DNA of 8,884 nucleotides from DASUPK01 sp033856335 (GCA_033856335.1 JAWVFG010000091.1:1-8884), one strand, 5' to 3'. Counted from the first letter of the stretch, positions 1-5,718 are shown. Translations and numbers: made by a program. The notes: generated by a model not told the origin, from the letters alone.

Positions 1-158
1 CCTTGGGCGCACTCGGGGGCGGCACCACCTTCAGAGGGAACATCCTGGCCTCCACCATCACCGTGGCGGCCGGAGCCCTCGTGGACGGGCGGCTACTCGC
101 CAAGGACGCCGCGGTCACCTTGTCCTCGAACAATGTGACTCGAATGTCCTGTACCTGA
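1..158 (+). CDS. DUF3494 ice-binding-type protein, C-terminal end (partial)
   Basis: The reading frame is open from base 3 to the TGA at 156-158 and gives the last 51 residues of a protein whose start lies outside the window. It holds short beta-helix-like repeats: GGGTTFRGNILAS, then TITVAAGALVDGRLLAK, then DAAVTLSSNNVTR. The order 'GT.F.G.ILA..tIT..aGA.V.GR.LA..aAVTL..N' is the typical end of DUF3494 proteins, which form a right-handed beta-helix. Characterised members bind ice and are secreted; many others have no tested function and may be adhesins or surface proteins. Only the last coils are visible, so signal peptide, length and anchoring cannot be judged. Family assignment rests on motif recognition. 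Confidence 0.8.
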   Translation, partial: LGALGGGTTFRGNILASTITVAAGALVDGRLLAKDAAVTLSSNNVTRMSCT

Positions 159-171
159 GCCGGCGCCGGCT
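158..171. terminator. Perfect 14-bp dyad at the end of the DUF3494 gene
   Basis: AGCCGGCGCCGGCT is a perfect palindrome that begins on the last base of the DUF3494 stop codon. As RNA it can form only a short stem (about 5 bp with a 4-base loop), and no T-run follows. It may help end the transcript or be a protein-binding dyad; it may also be chance in GC-rich DNA. Confidence 0.25.
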
Positions 172-190
172 GAACGTTCCGCCTCCTCCA

Positions 191-210
191 TAGGATGAGT
201 CCCGTGGGAG
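191..210 (+). promoter_or_regulatory. -10-like box and ribosome binding site for the ASST-family gene
   Basis: TAGGAT (191-196) fits the actinobacterial -10 consensus TANNNT and would place transcription start near 203. GGGAG (206-210) lies 7 bases before the TTG at 218. A second purine block, AGGAG at 212-216, is too close to that TTG to be the working site. No clear -35 box is visible. An in-frame TAG at 191-193 rules out any start further upstream, which supports the TTG. Confidence 0.45.
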
Positions 211-217
211 CAGGAGA

Positions 218-2044
218 TTGAGCGCCGCGACGGAGGCCAGGGGGCCCCCCTGGCCTCTCGTGGCTGCCCTGATCGGCCTCGCGGTGGTGACCGCATCCCC
301 CGCGGCTGCGCTCGGCGCCCCGTCCGGCGGCAAGCTGGCGATCTCACCCGCCCCTGGCACACCGGACGCCTCGCCGCAGACTCAGATCAGCGTCCTGGGG
401 GTTCCCAGGCGCCTGATCCGCGGGGTCCGGGTGACCGGTCAGACGAGCGGCCCGCACACCGGGCGGCTGCTCGCCTACTCCCAGCATCGCGGCGCGAGCT
501 TCGTCCTCGACCAGCCGCTGGCCCAGGGCGAGTCGGTTTCCGCCGTGGTCCGGGTCCGCGGCCGCAAGGCCGTGCGGTTCGGGTTCACCGTCGCCCGGCT
601 GGGGACGACGCTGGGCCCGCTCAACCCGAAGAGCACTCAGCAGGACAAGCTCGATCACTTCGTCACTGAGCCGGGGCTGACTCCGCCGGCGATCACCGTG
701 ACCAAGAGCTCGAAGCGAGCGAGGGGCCACGGCGACGTCATGCTGACCCCGCTGCCATCCCCCGTCGTTCATCCGGAGAGCAACAACTCGGTGACGATCA
801 AGCCCGTCGGCCCAGGCGGCCCGATGATCGTCGATGGAGCCGGCAACCTGGTCTGGTTCAGGCAGCTCGCCCCGCCGCAGGTCGCGGCCAATCTCAGGCT
901 CCAGCGCTACCGCGGGCGCAAGGTCCTGACCTGGTGGCAGGGCACCGTGACGCCCGCGGCCTTCGGGCTGGGCGGCGGCGTGATCGCCGACCACTCCTAC
1001 CGGGTCGTGAAGGTCGTCCACGCCGGCAACGGCTACCCGATGGACCTGCATGAGTTCCAGCTCACCCGGGACGGAGCTGCGCTGTTCACGATCTATTCGC
1101 CCATCCGTGTCCACCTGCCCGGCACGCCCGACGGGACCCTCTCCCCGCTGCTCGATTCGATCGTCCAGGAGGTCGACATCCGCACCGGCCTGGTCGTCTG
1201 GGAATGGCATTCCTACGGGCACATCCCGCTCGAGTCCTCCCAGGCGACGCCCCAGAACAGCGCCTCGTACGACGCCTTCCACATCAACTCGGTCCAGCCC
1301 CTCGCCCGGGACAGGGTGCTGATCTCCGCCCGGGACACATCGGCGATCTACAAGGTCGATCGCGCCACTGGCCGGATCCTCTGGACGCTGGGGGGCAAGG
1401 GCACCAACTTCCGGTTCGGCCCGGGCGCGCTGTTCAACCTCCAGCACGACGCCCACATGCTGAGCAACGGCCGGATCAGCTTGTTCGACGATGGGGCGGG
1501 GCCGCCGATGTTCAACCCTTACTCGCGCGGGCTCATCCTGGAGCTGAACCATCGGCGCCACAAGGCGACGCTGGTGCGCCAATTCGCCCGGTCCACGGAC
1601 ACCTCGGCCCAGTCCGAGGGCAGCCTCCAGAGGATCCCGGGCGGCAACGTCTTCGTCGGCTTCGGCTCCACCCAGTTCTTCTCCGAGTTCTCCCCGCGCG
1701 GGCGTCTCCTGCTCGACGCGAGCCTGCCCGTGGACGATGGCAGTTATCGCATCTACCGCTTCCCGTGGACCGCGACGCCGGCGACGGCGCCGGCCATCGT
1801 GGCGCGGCGCACCGGCCCCTCGGCGGTCTCGGTCTATGCAAGCTGGAACGGGGCGACCAGGATCGCCAGGTGGCGGATCCTCGCCGGATCGAGCGGCGGA
1901 GCGCTCAAGCCGGTCGCGACCGTCCGGAAACGCTCCTTCGAGACCCGCGTCGATCTGACCAGCACGGCGACGGTGTTCGCGGTGCACGCCCTCGACTCGA
2001 AGGGGCGAGTGATCGGCCGGTCAGGCGTCGTCCCGGCGTCCTGA
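218..2044 (+). CDS. Secreted arylsulfotransferase (ASST) family protein
   Basis: This 608-residue protein starts at TTG with GGGAG 7 bases upstream. Residues 12-35 are a hydrophobic signal peptide (LVAALIGLAVVTASPAAALGA) followed by a likely cleavage site, so it acts outside the membrane. Residues 40-127 look like an Ig-like beta domain. Residues about 185-515 show the propeller-like repeats and motifs of the Arylsulfotran_2 type: GNLVWFRQL (209-217), MDLHEF (275-280), VQEVDIRTGLVVWEWH (316-331), AFHINSV (353-359), TGRILWTLGGKG (384-395) and NLQHDAHML (407-415). His278, His355 and His410 are candidates for the active-site histidines known from E. coli AssT, where a histidine carries the sulfate in phenol-to-phenol transfer. 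Residues 520-605 look like an FnIII-type domain. The tested enzyme class is PAPS-independent; the true substrate here is unknown. No DsbA/DsbB-like partner lies nearby. Confidence 0.85.
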   Translation: MSAATEARGPPWPLVAALIGLAVVTASPAAALGAPSGGKLAISPAPGTPDASPQTQISVLGVPRRLIRGVRVTGQTSGPHTGRLLAYSQHRGASFVLDQPLAQGESVSAVVRVRGRKAVRFGFTVARLGTTLGPLNPKSTQQDKLDHFVTEPGLTPPAITVTKSSKRARGHGDVMLTPLPSPVVHPESNNSVTIKPVGPGGPMIVDGAGNLVWFRQLAPPQVAANLRLQRYRGRKVLTWWQGTVTPAAFGLGGGVIADHSYRVVKVVHAGNGYPMDLHEFQLTRDGAALFTIYSPIRVHLPGTPDGTLSPLLDSIVQEVDIRTGLVVWEWHSYGHIPLESSQATPQNSASYDAFHINSVQPLARDRVLISARDTSAIYKVDRATGRILWTLGGKGTNFRFGPGALFNLQHDAHMLSNGRISLFDDGAGPPMFNPYSRGLILELNHRRHKATLVRQFARSTDTSAQSEGSLQRIPGGNVFVGFGSTQFFSEFSPRGRLLLDASLPVDDGSYRIYRFPWTATPATAPAIVARRTGPSAVSVYASWNGATRIARWRILAGSSGGALKPVATVRKRSFETRVDLTSTATVFAVHALDSKGRVIGRSGVVPAS

Positions 2045-2081
2045 AGACTCCTGCGAGCCCCGCTCGGGCCCACTCAGTGGA

Positions 2082-2087
2082 TACGGT
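2082..2087 (+). promoter_or_regulatory. -10-like box placed for a leaderless transcript
   Basis: TACGGT fits TANNNT and ends 7 bases before the ATG at 2095, so transcription would start at about 2094, one base before the start codon. No Shine-Dalgarno sequence precedes the ATG. This is the expected layout of a leaderless actinobacterial gene. An in-frame GTG at 2077 is a weaker alternative start that also lacks a ribosome binding site. Confidence 0.4.
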
Positions 2088-2094
2088 TCGGCCC

Positions 2095-3135
2095 ATGTCC
2101 GAGCTGCCGTCAGGCCAAACGATCGAGGCTGTCCGCCCCAATCTCGACGGCGAGCGGGCCGATCGGGTGCTCGGCTTCTGGTCCGAGCATGGTGTGCTCG
2201 AAGGCGAGAAGGCGCGAGAGCGCCTCAAGGACGTCGTCTGCCTGCTCTTGGGTGAAGGCGGCGAGATCCTAGGAGTCAATTCCGTCTACGACGAGGCCCT
2301 GCCGCTGGTCGGTGGGCGCCGGTTCTGGGTCTACCGCAGCTACCTGCTCCCCGATGCGTCGAGCGCCGATGCCGCGATGATCAACGCGGCATTCGACGCG
2401 CTCGAGCAGGAGTTCGGATCCAACCGGTTGGGGCCCATCGGCCTATGCGTGCCGTCGACCGCGGCCGAGCAGGGCCGGCGCGGACGCGATCTCGTACTGC
2501 CGGAGACCCAGCTGATGTACGCCGGCTATCTGGACGAGGGCAGGGAGGCGCGCATCCGGTACTTCGACGATGCGCCCATCGGCCCAGGCCTCCCCAACTC
2601 GCCGACGCTCGCGGACACCGCGTCGCTGAGCAAGTATCCGCTCGAGGACCGGTACCGAATCGAGCCGTTGGCGGATTCCGAAGCGGTCGGACCCGATGAC
2701 GTGCTTGCACTCTGGGCGCGTGAGAACGCCGTCGCCGAAGCCGATCGCGGGCGGCGCGTGCACGAGGTCATCCTGGCCGCGATCGATCGAGATGACAGCC
2801 TGGCTGGGATCTCGAGCGCCTATCTGCAGCGCAACGACCAGCTGCGGATGGACCTCTGGTACTACCGCACCTACGTCGCCAAGCCGCACCGCCACAGCAA
2901 CATCGCCACCCAGATGCTCTGGGCGAGCCGCGACTATCTGAAGAACCGGTTCGACAGCGGGGAGGACACGCGGGCTGCCGGGGTGATCTTCGAGCTCCAG
3001 AACCAGGGGCTCAAGGACTACTTCAACCGGGCGCTCTGGCTGCCCGCCAACTTCACCTTCATCGGCGAGAACGACCGCGGAGACCACGTCCGGGTCCACT
3101 ACTTCCCCGGGGCGGAGGCACCGGCCCTGAGCTGA
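2095..3135 (+). CDS. Double GNAT-like protein (two tandem diverged acetyltransferase-fold halves)
   Basis: This 346-residue soluble protein has no signal peptide. Residues about 21-162 and 199-341 are two copies of one unit. RADRVLGFWSEHGVL pairs with GPDDVLALWARENAV; FWVYRSYLLPDASS pairs with LWYYRTYVAKPHRH; LMYAGYLDEGREARIRYFDDA pairs with FTFIGENDRGDHVRVHYFPGA. The order (helix, strands, a Y-R-x-Y strand, a long helix, a late strand pair) suggests a GNAT fold. The second copy keeps R266-H-S-N269-I-A271 where active GNATs carry the acyl-CoA loop R/QxxGxG/A; the first copy has only PDASSADAA, so it is probably not catalytic. The substrate is unknown. The frame stays open upstream across the ASST gene as far as 1204, but that part is a GC-driven shadow, so the ATG at 2095 is chosen. 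The gene lies 50 bases after the ASST stop. The coding call is firm; the GNAT assignment is moderate. Confidence 0.75.
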   Translation: MSELPSGQTIEAVRPNLDGERADRVLGFWSEHGVLEGEKARERLKDVVCLLLGEGGEILGVNSVYDEALPLVGGRRFWVYRSYLLPDASSADAAMINAAFDALEQEFGSNRLGPIGLCVPSTAAEQGRRGRDLVLPETQLMYAGYLDEGREARIRYFDDAPIGPGLPNSPTLADTASLSKYPLEDRYRIEPLADSEAVGPDDVLALWARENAVAEADRGRRVHEVILAAIDRDDSLAGISSAYLQRNDQLRMDLWYYRTYVAKPHRHSNIATQMLWASRDYLKNRFDSGEDTRAAGVIFELQNQGLKDYFNRALWLPANFTFIGENDRGDHVRVHYFPGAEAPALS

Positions 3136-3144
3136 GCGCAAATA

Positions 3145-3163
3145 CCGGGCTTCTCCAGCCCGG
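3145..3163. terminator. Intergenic hairpin CCGGGCT-tctcc-AGCCCGG
   Basis: This is a perfect 7-bp inverted repeat with a 5-base loop, starting 10 bases after the stop of the double-GNAT gene. There is no T-run on the + strand; on the - strand the stem is followed by TATTTGC. The position suits a terminator for the upstream gene. A closely related hairpin lies at 5796-5816, including the flanking GCAAAT and GTAC, so this may instead be a dispersed repeat or regulatory element. Confidence 0.4.
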
Positions 3164-3190
3164 CCGTACCCAATCTTGGTCCGCCCGCGC

Positions 3191-3223
3191 TAATAACGAG
3201 TAGCCAACGACTCGTTTTGGAGG
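3191..3223 (+). promoter_or_regulatory. Leader of the STAS gene: AT-rich -10-like box, inverted repeat, strong RBS
   Basis: TAATAA (3191-3196) is a possible -10 box. It overlaps a perfect 7-bp inverted repeat, AACGAGT (3195-3201) and ACTCGTT (3210-3216), spaced by 8 bases. GGAGG (3219-3223) is a strong ribosome binding site 5 bases before the ATG at 3229. The repeat could be an operator at the transcription start or an RNA hairpin just before the ribosome site. No convincing -35 box and no SigB/SigF-type promoter was found. Confidence 0.4.
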
Positions 3224-3228
3224 ATCCG

Positions 3229-3582
3229 ATGTCACAGGGGAATGAGGGCGCGCCCGGGATTGACGGCCCGCGCTTCGCGCTGCAGAGCGAGCGCACGGAT
3301 GCCGGAGAACACGTCCGGGTGCTGGGAGAGATGGATCTCTCGGTCATCGGGCGCGTCGACCGTGAGATGCAACGGGCCGAGGCCACTGACGCCGCCAGGA
3401 TCGTGCTCGACCTCGACGAGCTCGAGTTCCTGGACGCCTCGGGCATTCGCCTATTGCTCCATCTCAATGCCAGATCGCAGAGAGACGGCGGCCGTCTGAG
3501 CATCAGGCCCGCCCGGTCCCAGCAGGTTCAGCGCGTGCTCGAGCTGACCGGCGTGGGCGATGTGCTGCCGTTCGTGGACTAA
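3229..3582 (+). CDS. STAS-domain anti-sigma-factor antagonist (SpoIIAA/RsbV type)
   Basis: This 117-residue cytoplasmic protein is a single STAS domain after about 15 flexible N-terminal residues. Family signatures are VRVLGEMDLSVIGRV (29-43), IVLDLDELEFLDASGIRLLL (58-77) and the late GGRLSIRPARSQQVQRVLEL. Ser71 in DASG matches the serine that anti-sigma kinases phosphorylate in SpoIIAA and RsbV. In that scheme the unphosphorylated antagonist binds the anti-sigma factor and frees the sigma factor. The normal length for the family is about 110 residues. The ATG at 3229 is chosen because GGAGG sits 5 bases before it; an upstream TTG at 3217 would place the RBS inside the gene. No kinase, phosphatase or sigma gene is adjacent, so its partner lies elsewhere. 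The downstream GH76 gene starts 63 bases later. Confidence 0.9.
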   Translation: MSQGNEGAPGIDGPRFALQSERTDAGEHVRVLGEMDLSVIGRVDREMQRAEATDAARIVLDLDELEFLDASGIRLLLHLNARSQRDGGRLSIRPARSQQVQRVLELTGVGDVLPFVD

Positions 3583-3621
3583 CGGGGTCGCAGAGCTCCA
3601 CCCACACCGCGTCGAACCCCG
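3583..3621 (+). terminator. Weak long-loop inverted repeat after the STAS gene
   Basis: CGGGGT (3583-3588), directly after the stop codon, pairs with ACCCCG (3616-3621); two more pairs form across a single bulged base. The loop is over 20 bases and there is no T-run. It may end the STAS transcript or may be chance. Confidence 0.18.
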
Positions 3622-3624
3622 GCG

Positions 3625-3640
3625 TAAGGTGTTCCGGGGA
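3625..3640 (+). promoter_or_regulatory. -10-like box and RBS for the GH76 gene
   Basis: TAAGGT (3625-3630) fits TANNNT and would start a transcript near 3637. GGGGA (3636-3640) lies 5 bases before the GTG at 3646 and supports that start. Both signals cannot be used fully together, since the predicted transcript start would cut into the GGGGA. The gene may instead be read from the STAS promoter. No -35 box was found. Confidence 0.3.
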
Positions 3641-3645
3641 TAGAA

Positions 3646-4962
3646 GTGTCGTTCGTCCGAAGAAGCTCGGTTGCGGCTCTCGTCTCGCTGCTGGTCCTGG
3701 CGGTCGGCGGGCTGATCTGCACGCCTCCCGGCGCGGGGGCCTTCAGCCGCAGCCAGGCGCGGTACCTGAACGCGGCGAACCACGGCGTCAAGCAGACCAA
3801 CCGCTGGTGGAGCCGCGGCCTCCACTGGTACAAGGCGACCTTGACCAACCCCGATGTCGCAAGTCTCTGGCAGAGCGTCCCGCTGTTCGAGGCCCTCAGC
3901 GGACTCGAGATCGCTCAGCCGTCCAGCCGGCACCTCGGTGAGCTCACCCGCTTCGCCTGGGGAGCCCAGCGGTATCTGAACCCGACGCTTCGGCCGGTGC
4001 CGGGCTTCGGAACCAACCCCGGTCAGCACAACCCGGGCAAGACCACCTGGTTCGACGACAACGGCTGGTGGGGCCTGGCCTTCCTCGATGCCTACCGCGC
4101 GACCGGCAACGGGCGGTATCTGGCCGACGCCGAGATCGCGCAGAACTACATCAGCGTCTCAGGCTGGGACGCGACCCCGGGGCGTCCGGGCGGGCTCTGG
4201 TGGAACACCAACCACAGCTTCTATGCGGGGGAGACGCTGGCGAGCGGGACGCTGCTCTCCGCGAAGCTCTACGCCCTGACGCACGACGAGCGCTACCTGG
4301 ACGATGCGATCAAGTACATCGCCTGGGCCGATGTCTGGTTGACCGACCCCGCCACGGGGCTCTACGCACGCCTGCGGAGGCCCGGCACGTATGGCACGAC
4401 GACCACTCAGACGACCACGGGCAGCCAGACGGCCGGGGCGACGGCCGCGGCCGACCAGCAGGCCCTGAACGCGAACCCGGACCAGGCCGCGAAGCTCAAG
4501 GCCGCGGGTGAGGCAACGCCCGGCCCGGGCGAGGCACAGTCGGCGAGCACCAACTACCCGCCGTTCGCACCGACGCCGATGCCGTACGTGAACGGCCCCA
4601 TGATCCTGGCCCACCGGATCATCTGCGACGAGACCGGCAAGAAGTCCTACTGCCAGCGGGCCGACCAGCTCGCGGCCACCACCCTCGCGGTCTATCAGCG
4701 TTTCTCGATGGGGCCTCAATTCGACTTCTGGTACGCGCGGACGATGCTCGAGTTCGCGCGGCTCGACAACAGCGGCAACTGGTACGGGATCGCGCAGCGC
4801 AGCGCCAGGAGCGCCCTAAACCGGGCCCAGGACAAGCAAGGGCTCTATCTGCGCACCTGGTACGGGAAGAAGGCGTCGAGGGCGAGCGCCCCAAAGGGCA
4901 GCTTCCAGCTCCACTCGGCCAACGCCGCGCTCTTCGCTTGGATGGGCGCGCTCGGGCGCTGA
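3646..4962 (+). CDS. Secreted GH76-type alpha-1,6-mannanase-like glycoside hydrolase
   Basis: This 438-residue protein starts at GTG. Residues 1-32 form a signal peptide: arginines 5-6, a hydrophobic stretch 9-24, and a GAGA cleavage motif before Phe33. Mature residues 36-438 look like an (alpha/alpha)6 barrel. TTWFDDNGWWGLAFLDAY (133-150) carries the paired aspartates Asp137-Asp138, matching the catalytic Asp-Asp pair of GH76 endo-alpha-1,6-mannanases. GGLWWNTNH (182-190), LASGTLLSAKLYALT (198-212) and LHSANAALFAWM (422-433) fit the same family. GH76 enzymes cut alpha-1,6-mannan backbones; here the target could be an extracellular glycan or the cell's own lipomannan-like polymer. Residues about 248-312 are an odd low-complexity insert rich in Thr, Gln, Ala and Pro. 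Cys327 and Cys336 may form a disulfide. The MptA/MptB-like gene at 7443 is a functional counterpart. Substrate specificity is inferred. Confidence 0.85.
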   Translation: MSFVRRSSVAALVSLLVLAVGGLICTPPGAGAFSRSQARYLNAANHGVKQTNRWWSRGLHWYKATLTNPDVASLWQSVPLFEALSGLEIAQPSSRHLGELTRFAWGAQRYLNPTLRPVPGFGTNPGQHNPGKTTWFDDNGWWGLAFLDAYRATGNGRYLADAEIAQNYISVSGWDATPGRPGGLWWNTNHSFYAGETLASGTLLSAKLYALTHDERYLDDAIKYIAWADVWLTDPATGLYARLRRPGTYGTTTTQTTTGSQTAGATAAADQQALNANPDQAAKLKAAGEATPGPGEAQSASTNYPPFAPTPMPYVNGPMILAHRIICDETGKKSYCQRADQLAATTLAVYQRFSMGPQFDFWYARTMLEFARLDNSGNWYGIAQRSARSALNRAQDKQGLYLRTWYGKKASRASAPKGSFQLHSANAALFAWMGALGR

Positions 4963-4971
4963 GCCGCCGGC

Positions 4972-4983
4972 GTCCCTAGGGAC
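4972..4983. terminator. 12-bp palindrome between convergent genes
   Basis: GTCCCTAGGGAC is a perfect palindrome that covers the TAG stop of the 44-codon gene and lies 10 bases beyond the stop of the convergent GH76 gene. It could be a weak two-way terminator or a binding dyad. There is no T-run on either side. Confidence 0.25.
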
Positions 4984-5110
4984 CCGTGCCGGCGACCAGC
5001 AGTGCCGCGATCGCGAGGGCGGTCCCGAAGACGCCTCCGATCACGTAGGCCAAGACGAGACGCCCGCCCCTGACACGATCGGTCGCCAGATGATTGATCA
5101 ACGTGGTCAT
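4976..5110 (-). CDS. 44-residue single-span membrane protein under a c-di-AMP riboswitch
   Basis: The ATG at 5110-5108 is preceded by GAGAGG (5121-5116) with a 5-base gap, and the frame ends at TAG 4978-4976. The N-terminal part (MTTLINHLATDRVRGGR) carries three arginines and is probably cytoplasmic. Residues about 18-41 (LVLAYVIGGVFGTALAIAAL and on) form one membrane helix with GG and GxxxA-like packing; the tail is GTGP. Codon third positions are mostly G or C, as in real genes here. I recognise no family. The main support for a real gene is the riboswitch that ends 19 bases before the start codon, with no other gene downstream on that strand before the opposing GH76 gene. c-di-AMP control suggests a role in osmotic or potassium balance or the cell wall, perhaps as a small subunit or regulator of a larger membrane complex; that is inference. 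Confidence 0.8.
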   Translation of the reverse strand: MTTLINHLATDRVRGGRLVLAYVIGGVFGTALAIAALLVAGTGP

Positions 5111-5129
5111 GCCAACCTCTCTTTCTCGG

Positions 5130-5253
5130 GCCTACGGGGTTAGCTGACGGGCTCGCGCTGAAAGAGTGCGCTACGGATTGACCGATTCGCCCCCAGAGCA
5201 GATCGCTCCAGTTGGTTCCCCCGTTCGCCCCCAAAGATGGGGACGATTCGGCA
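5130..5253 (-). ncRNA. Cyclic-di-AMP (ydaO/yuaA-type) riboswitch aptamer
   Basis: Read on the - strand, the conserved blocks of the ydaO aptamer occur in order. TGCCGAATC is at 5253-5245, GGGGGAACC at 5222-5214, GGGGGCGAATC at 5194-5184, and GTCAGCTAACCCCGTAGGC at 5148-5130. These match the blocks I recall from the crystallised Thermoanaerobacter ydaO RNA. Supporting stems are TCGTCCCC with GGGGGCGA (5246-5239 with 5232-5225, loop ATCTTT), GAGC/GCTC between the second and third blocks, CGG-tcaat-CCG, and GCGC-actctttca-GCGC (5171-5155). The repeated GGGGGCGAA fits the pseudo-twofold layout of this aptamer, which binds two c-di-AMP. The outer P1 stem is short here (GCC/GGC visible). Known members usually switch genes off when c-di-AMP is high. 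The RBS of the 44-codon gene begins 8 bases after the aptamer, so translational control is likely; no intrinsic terminator lies between. Confidence 0.93.
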
Positions 5254-5334
5254 GGTGCAATTGCGGAACCCGTACCCAAACGGGACAGGTTGAAACCAGC
5301 CTATTGAACTTGGCGGCCGGCTTGCGCCGATTCG
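5254..5334 (-). promoter_or_regulatory. Region upstream of the riboswitch: possible promoter and small hairpins
   Basis: This 81-base gap lies between the HTH gene stop and the aptamer. On the - strand TAGGCT (5303-5298) fits TANNNT and would start a transcript near 5291, about 38 bases before the aptamer; no good -35 box is seen. CCCGT-ttgggt-ACGGG (5284-5269) is a small hairpin in that leader. CGGC-GCAA-GCCG, a GNRA-capped hairpin just after the HTH stop, could end the upstream gene but has no T-run. Whether the riboswitch has its own promoter or is read through from the HTH gene is open. Confidence 0.35.
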
Positions 5335-5718
5335 CTACGCGGCTTGCTTGGACAGCTTGCCGTCGCGCTCGAGCTCTTCGCGGACCTTGCGAACGTGGCC
5401 GGTCGAGCAGTTGGCGCGCTTGGCGATCACGCCGTCGGGCTCCTCTGGGCTGCGGCGGAGCTCGAACTCGAGCAGCGCCTGGCGCCTGGAGGCCCAGCCG
5501 TCACCGTTTGCGCCGATGGTCGCCTTCTCGACGGCCTTTTCGCGCTGACAGTGCAGGCAGAGCCACTGGCCGCCGGCCTTGGTCCATCCCTCGGGTCGCC
5601 GGGGGGTGGACTTGCTGCCTGCGGCATAGCGCACGGTCACCTCGCAGCCGGCGCAAGTCCAGCGCCGTGTGCGGGGTGCGCGAGCGCGCGTGGTGGGGGC
5701 GGTTGTGGTCTTGGACAT
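5335..5718 (-). CDS. Small zinc-finger plus helix-turn-helix protein
   Basis: This 127-residue protein starts at the ATG 5718-5716, with GGAGGA (5729-5724) 5 bases upstream. The frame runs further up to 5808, but the strong RBS fixes this start. Residues 1-20 are basic and disordered (SKTTTAPTTRARAPRTRRW). Cys22-x-x-Cys25 and Cys54-x-x-Cys57, in WTCAGCEV and QWLCLHCQRE, form a likely four-cysteine zinc site. Residues 76-92 form a helix (ASRRQALLEFELRRSPE). Residues 96-116 (DGVIAKRANCSTGHVRKVREEL) read as a helix-turn-helix with recognition helix TGHVRKVREEL. The tail is basic. Together these suggest a small DNA-binding regulator; I recognise no named family. It lies divergent to the GT-C gene at 5937 and 81 bases upstream of the c-di-AMP riboswitch on the same strand, so it may act on either. 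A phage origin cannot be excluded. Confidence 0.8.
   Translation of the reverse strand: MSKTTTAPTTRARAPRTRRWTCAGCEVTVRYAAGSKSTPRRPEGWTKAGGQWLCLHCQREKAVEKATIGANGDGWASRRQALLEFELRRSPEEPDGVIAKRANCSTGHVRKVREELERDGKLSKQAA

Noticed and set aside
344..1987. Long open frame on the - strand opposite the ASST-family gene
   Set aside because: The translation is rich in Arg, Gly, Asp and Glu with no family motif, as expected of a GC-rich shadow frame; the + strand frame carries clear ASST motifs.
1204..2094. Upstream extension of the double-GNAT frame across the ASST gene
   Set aside because: It overlaps the ASST coding region out of frame and its translation is Pro/Arg/Gly-rich noise; family-like sequence begins only at the ATG at 2095.
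3217..3228. TTG at 3217 as the start of the STAS gene
   Set aside because: It would put the strong GGAGG inside the coding region; the ATG at 3229 has that RBS at ideal spacing.
5186..5232. Direct repeat of TTCGCCCCC as a possible protein operator
   Set aside because: Both copies are the conserved GGGGGCGAA blocks of the c-di-AMP aptamer read on the other strand.
4845..5279. 144-codon - strand frame covering the riboswitch and the small membrane protein
   Set aside because: It would translate the folded aptamer, has no RBS, and is out of frame with the 44-codon gene that has a well-placed RBS.
5255..5300. tRNA-like look of the short hairpins near CCCGT/ACGGG and GGTTGAAACC
   Set aside because: No acceptor stem or D-arm can be built around them; they are explained as the leader of the riboswitch transcript.
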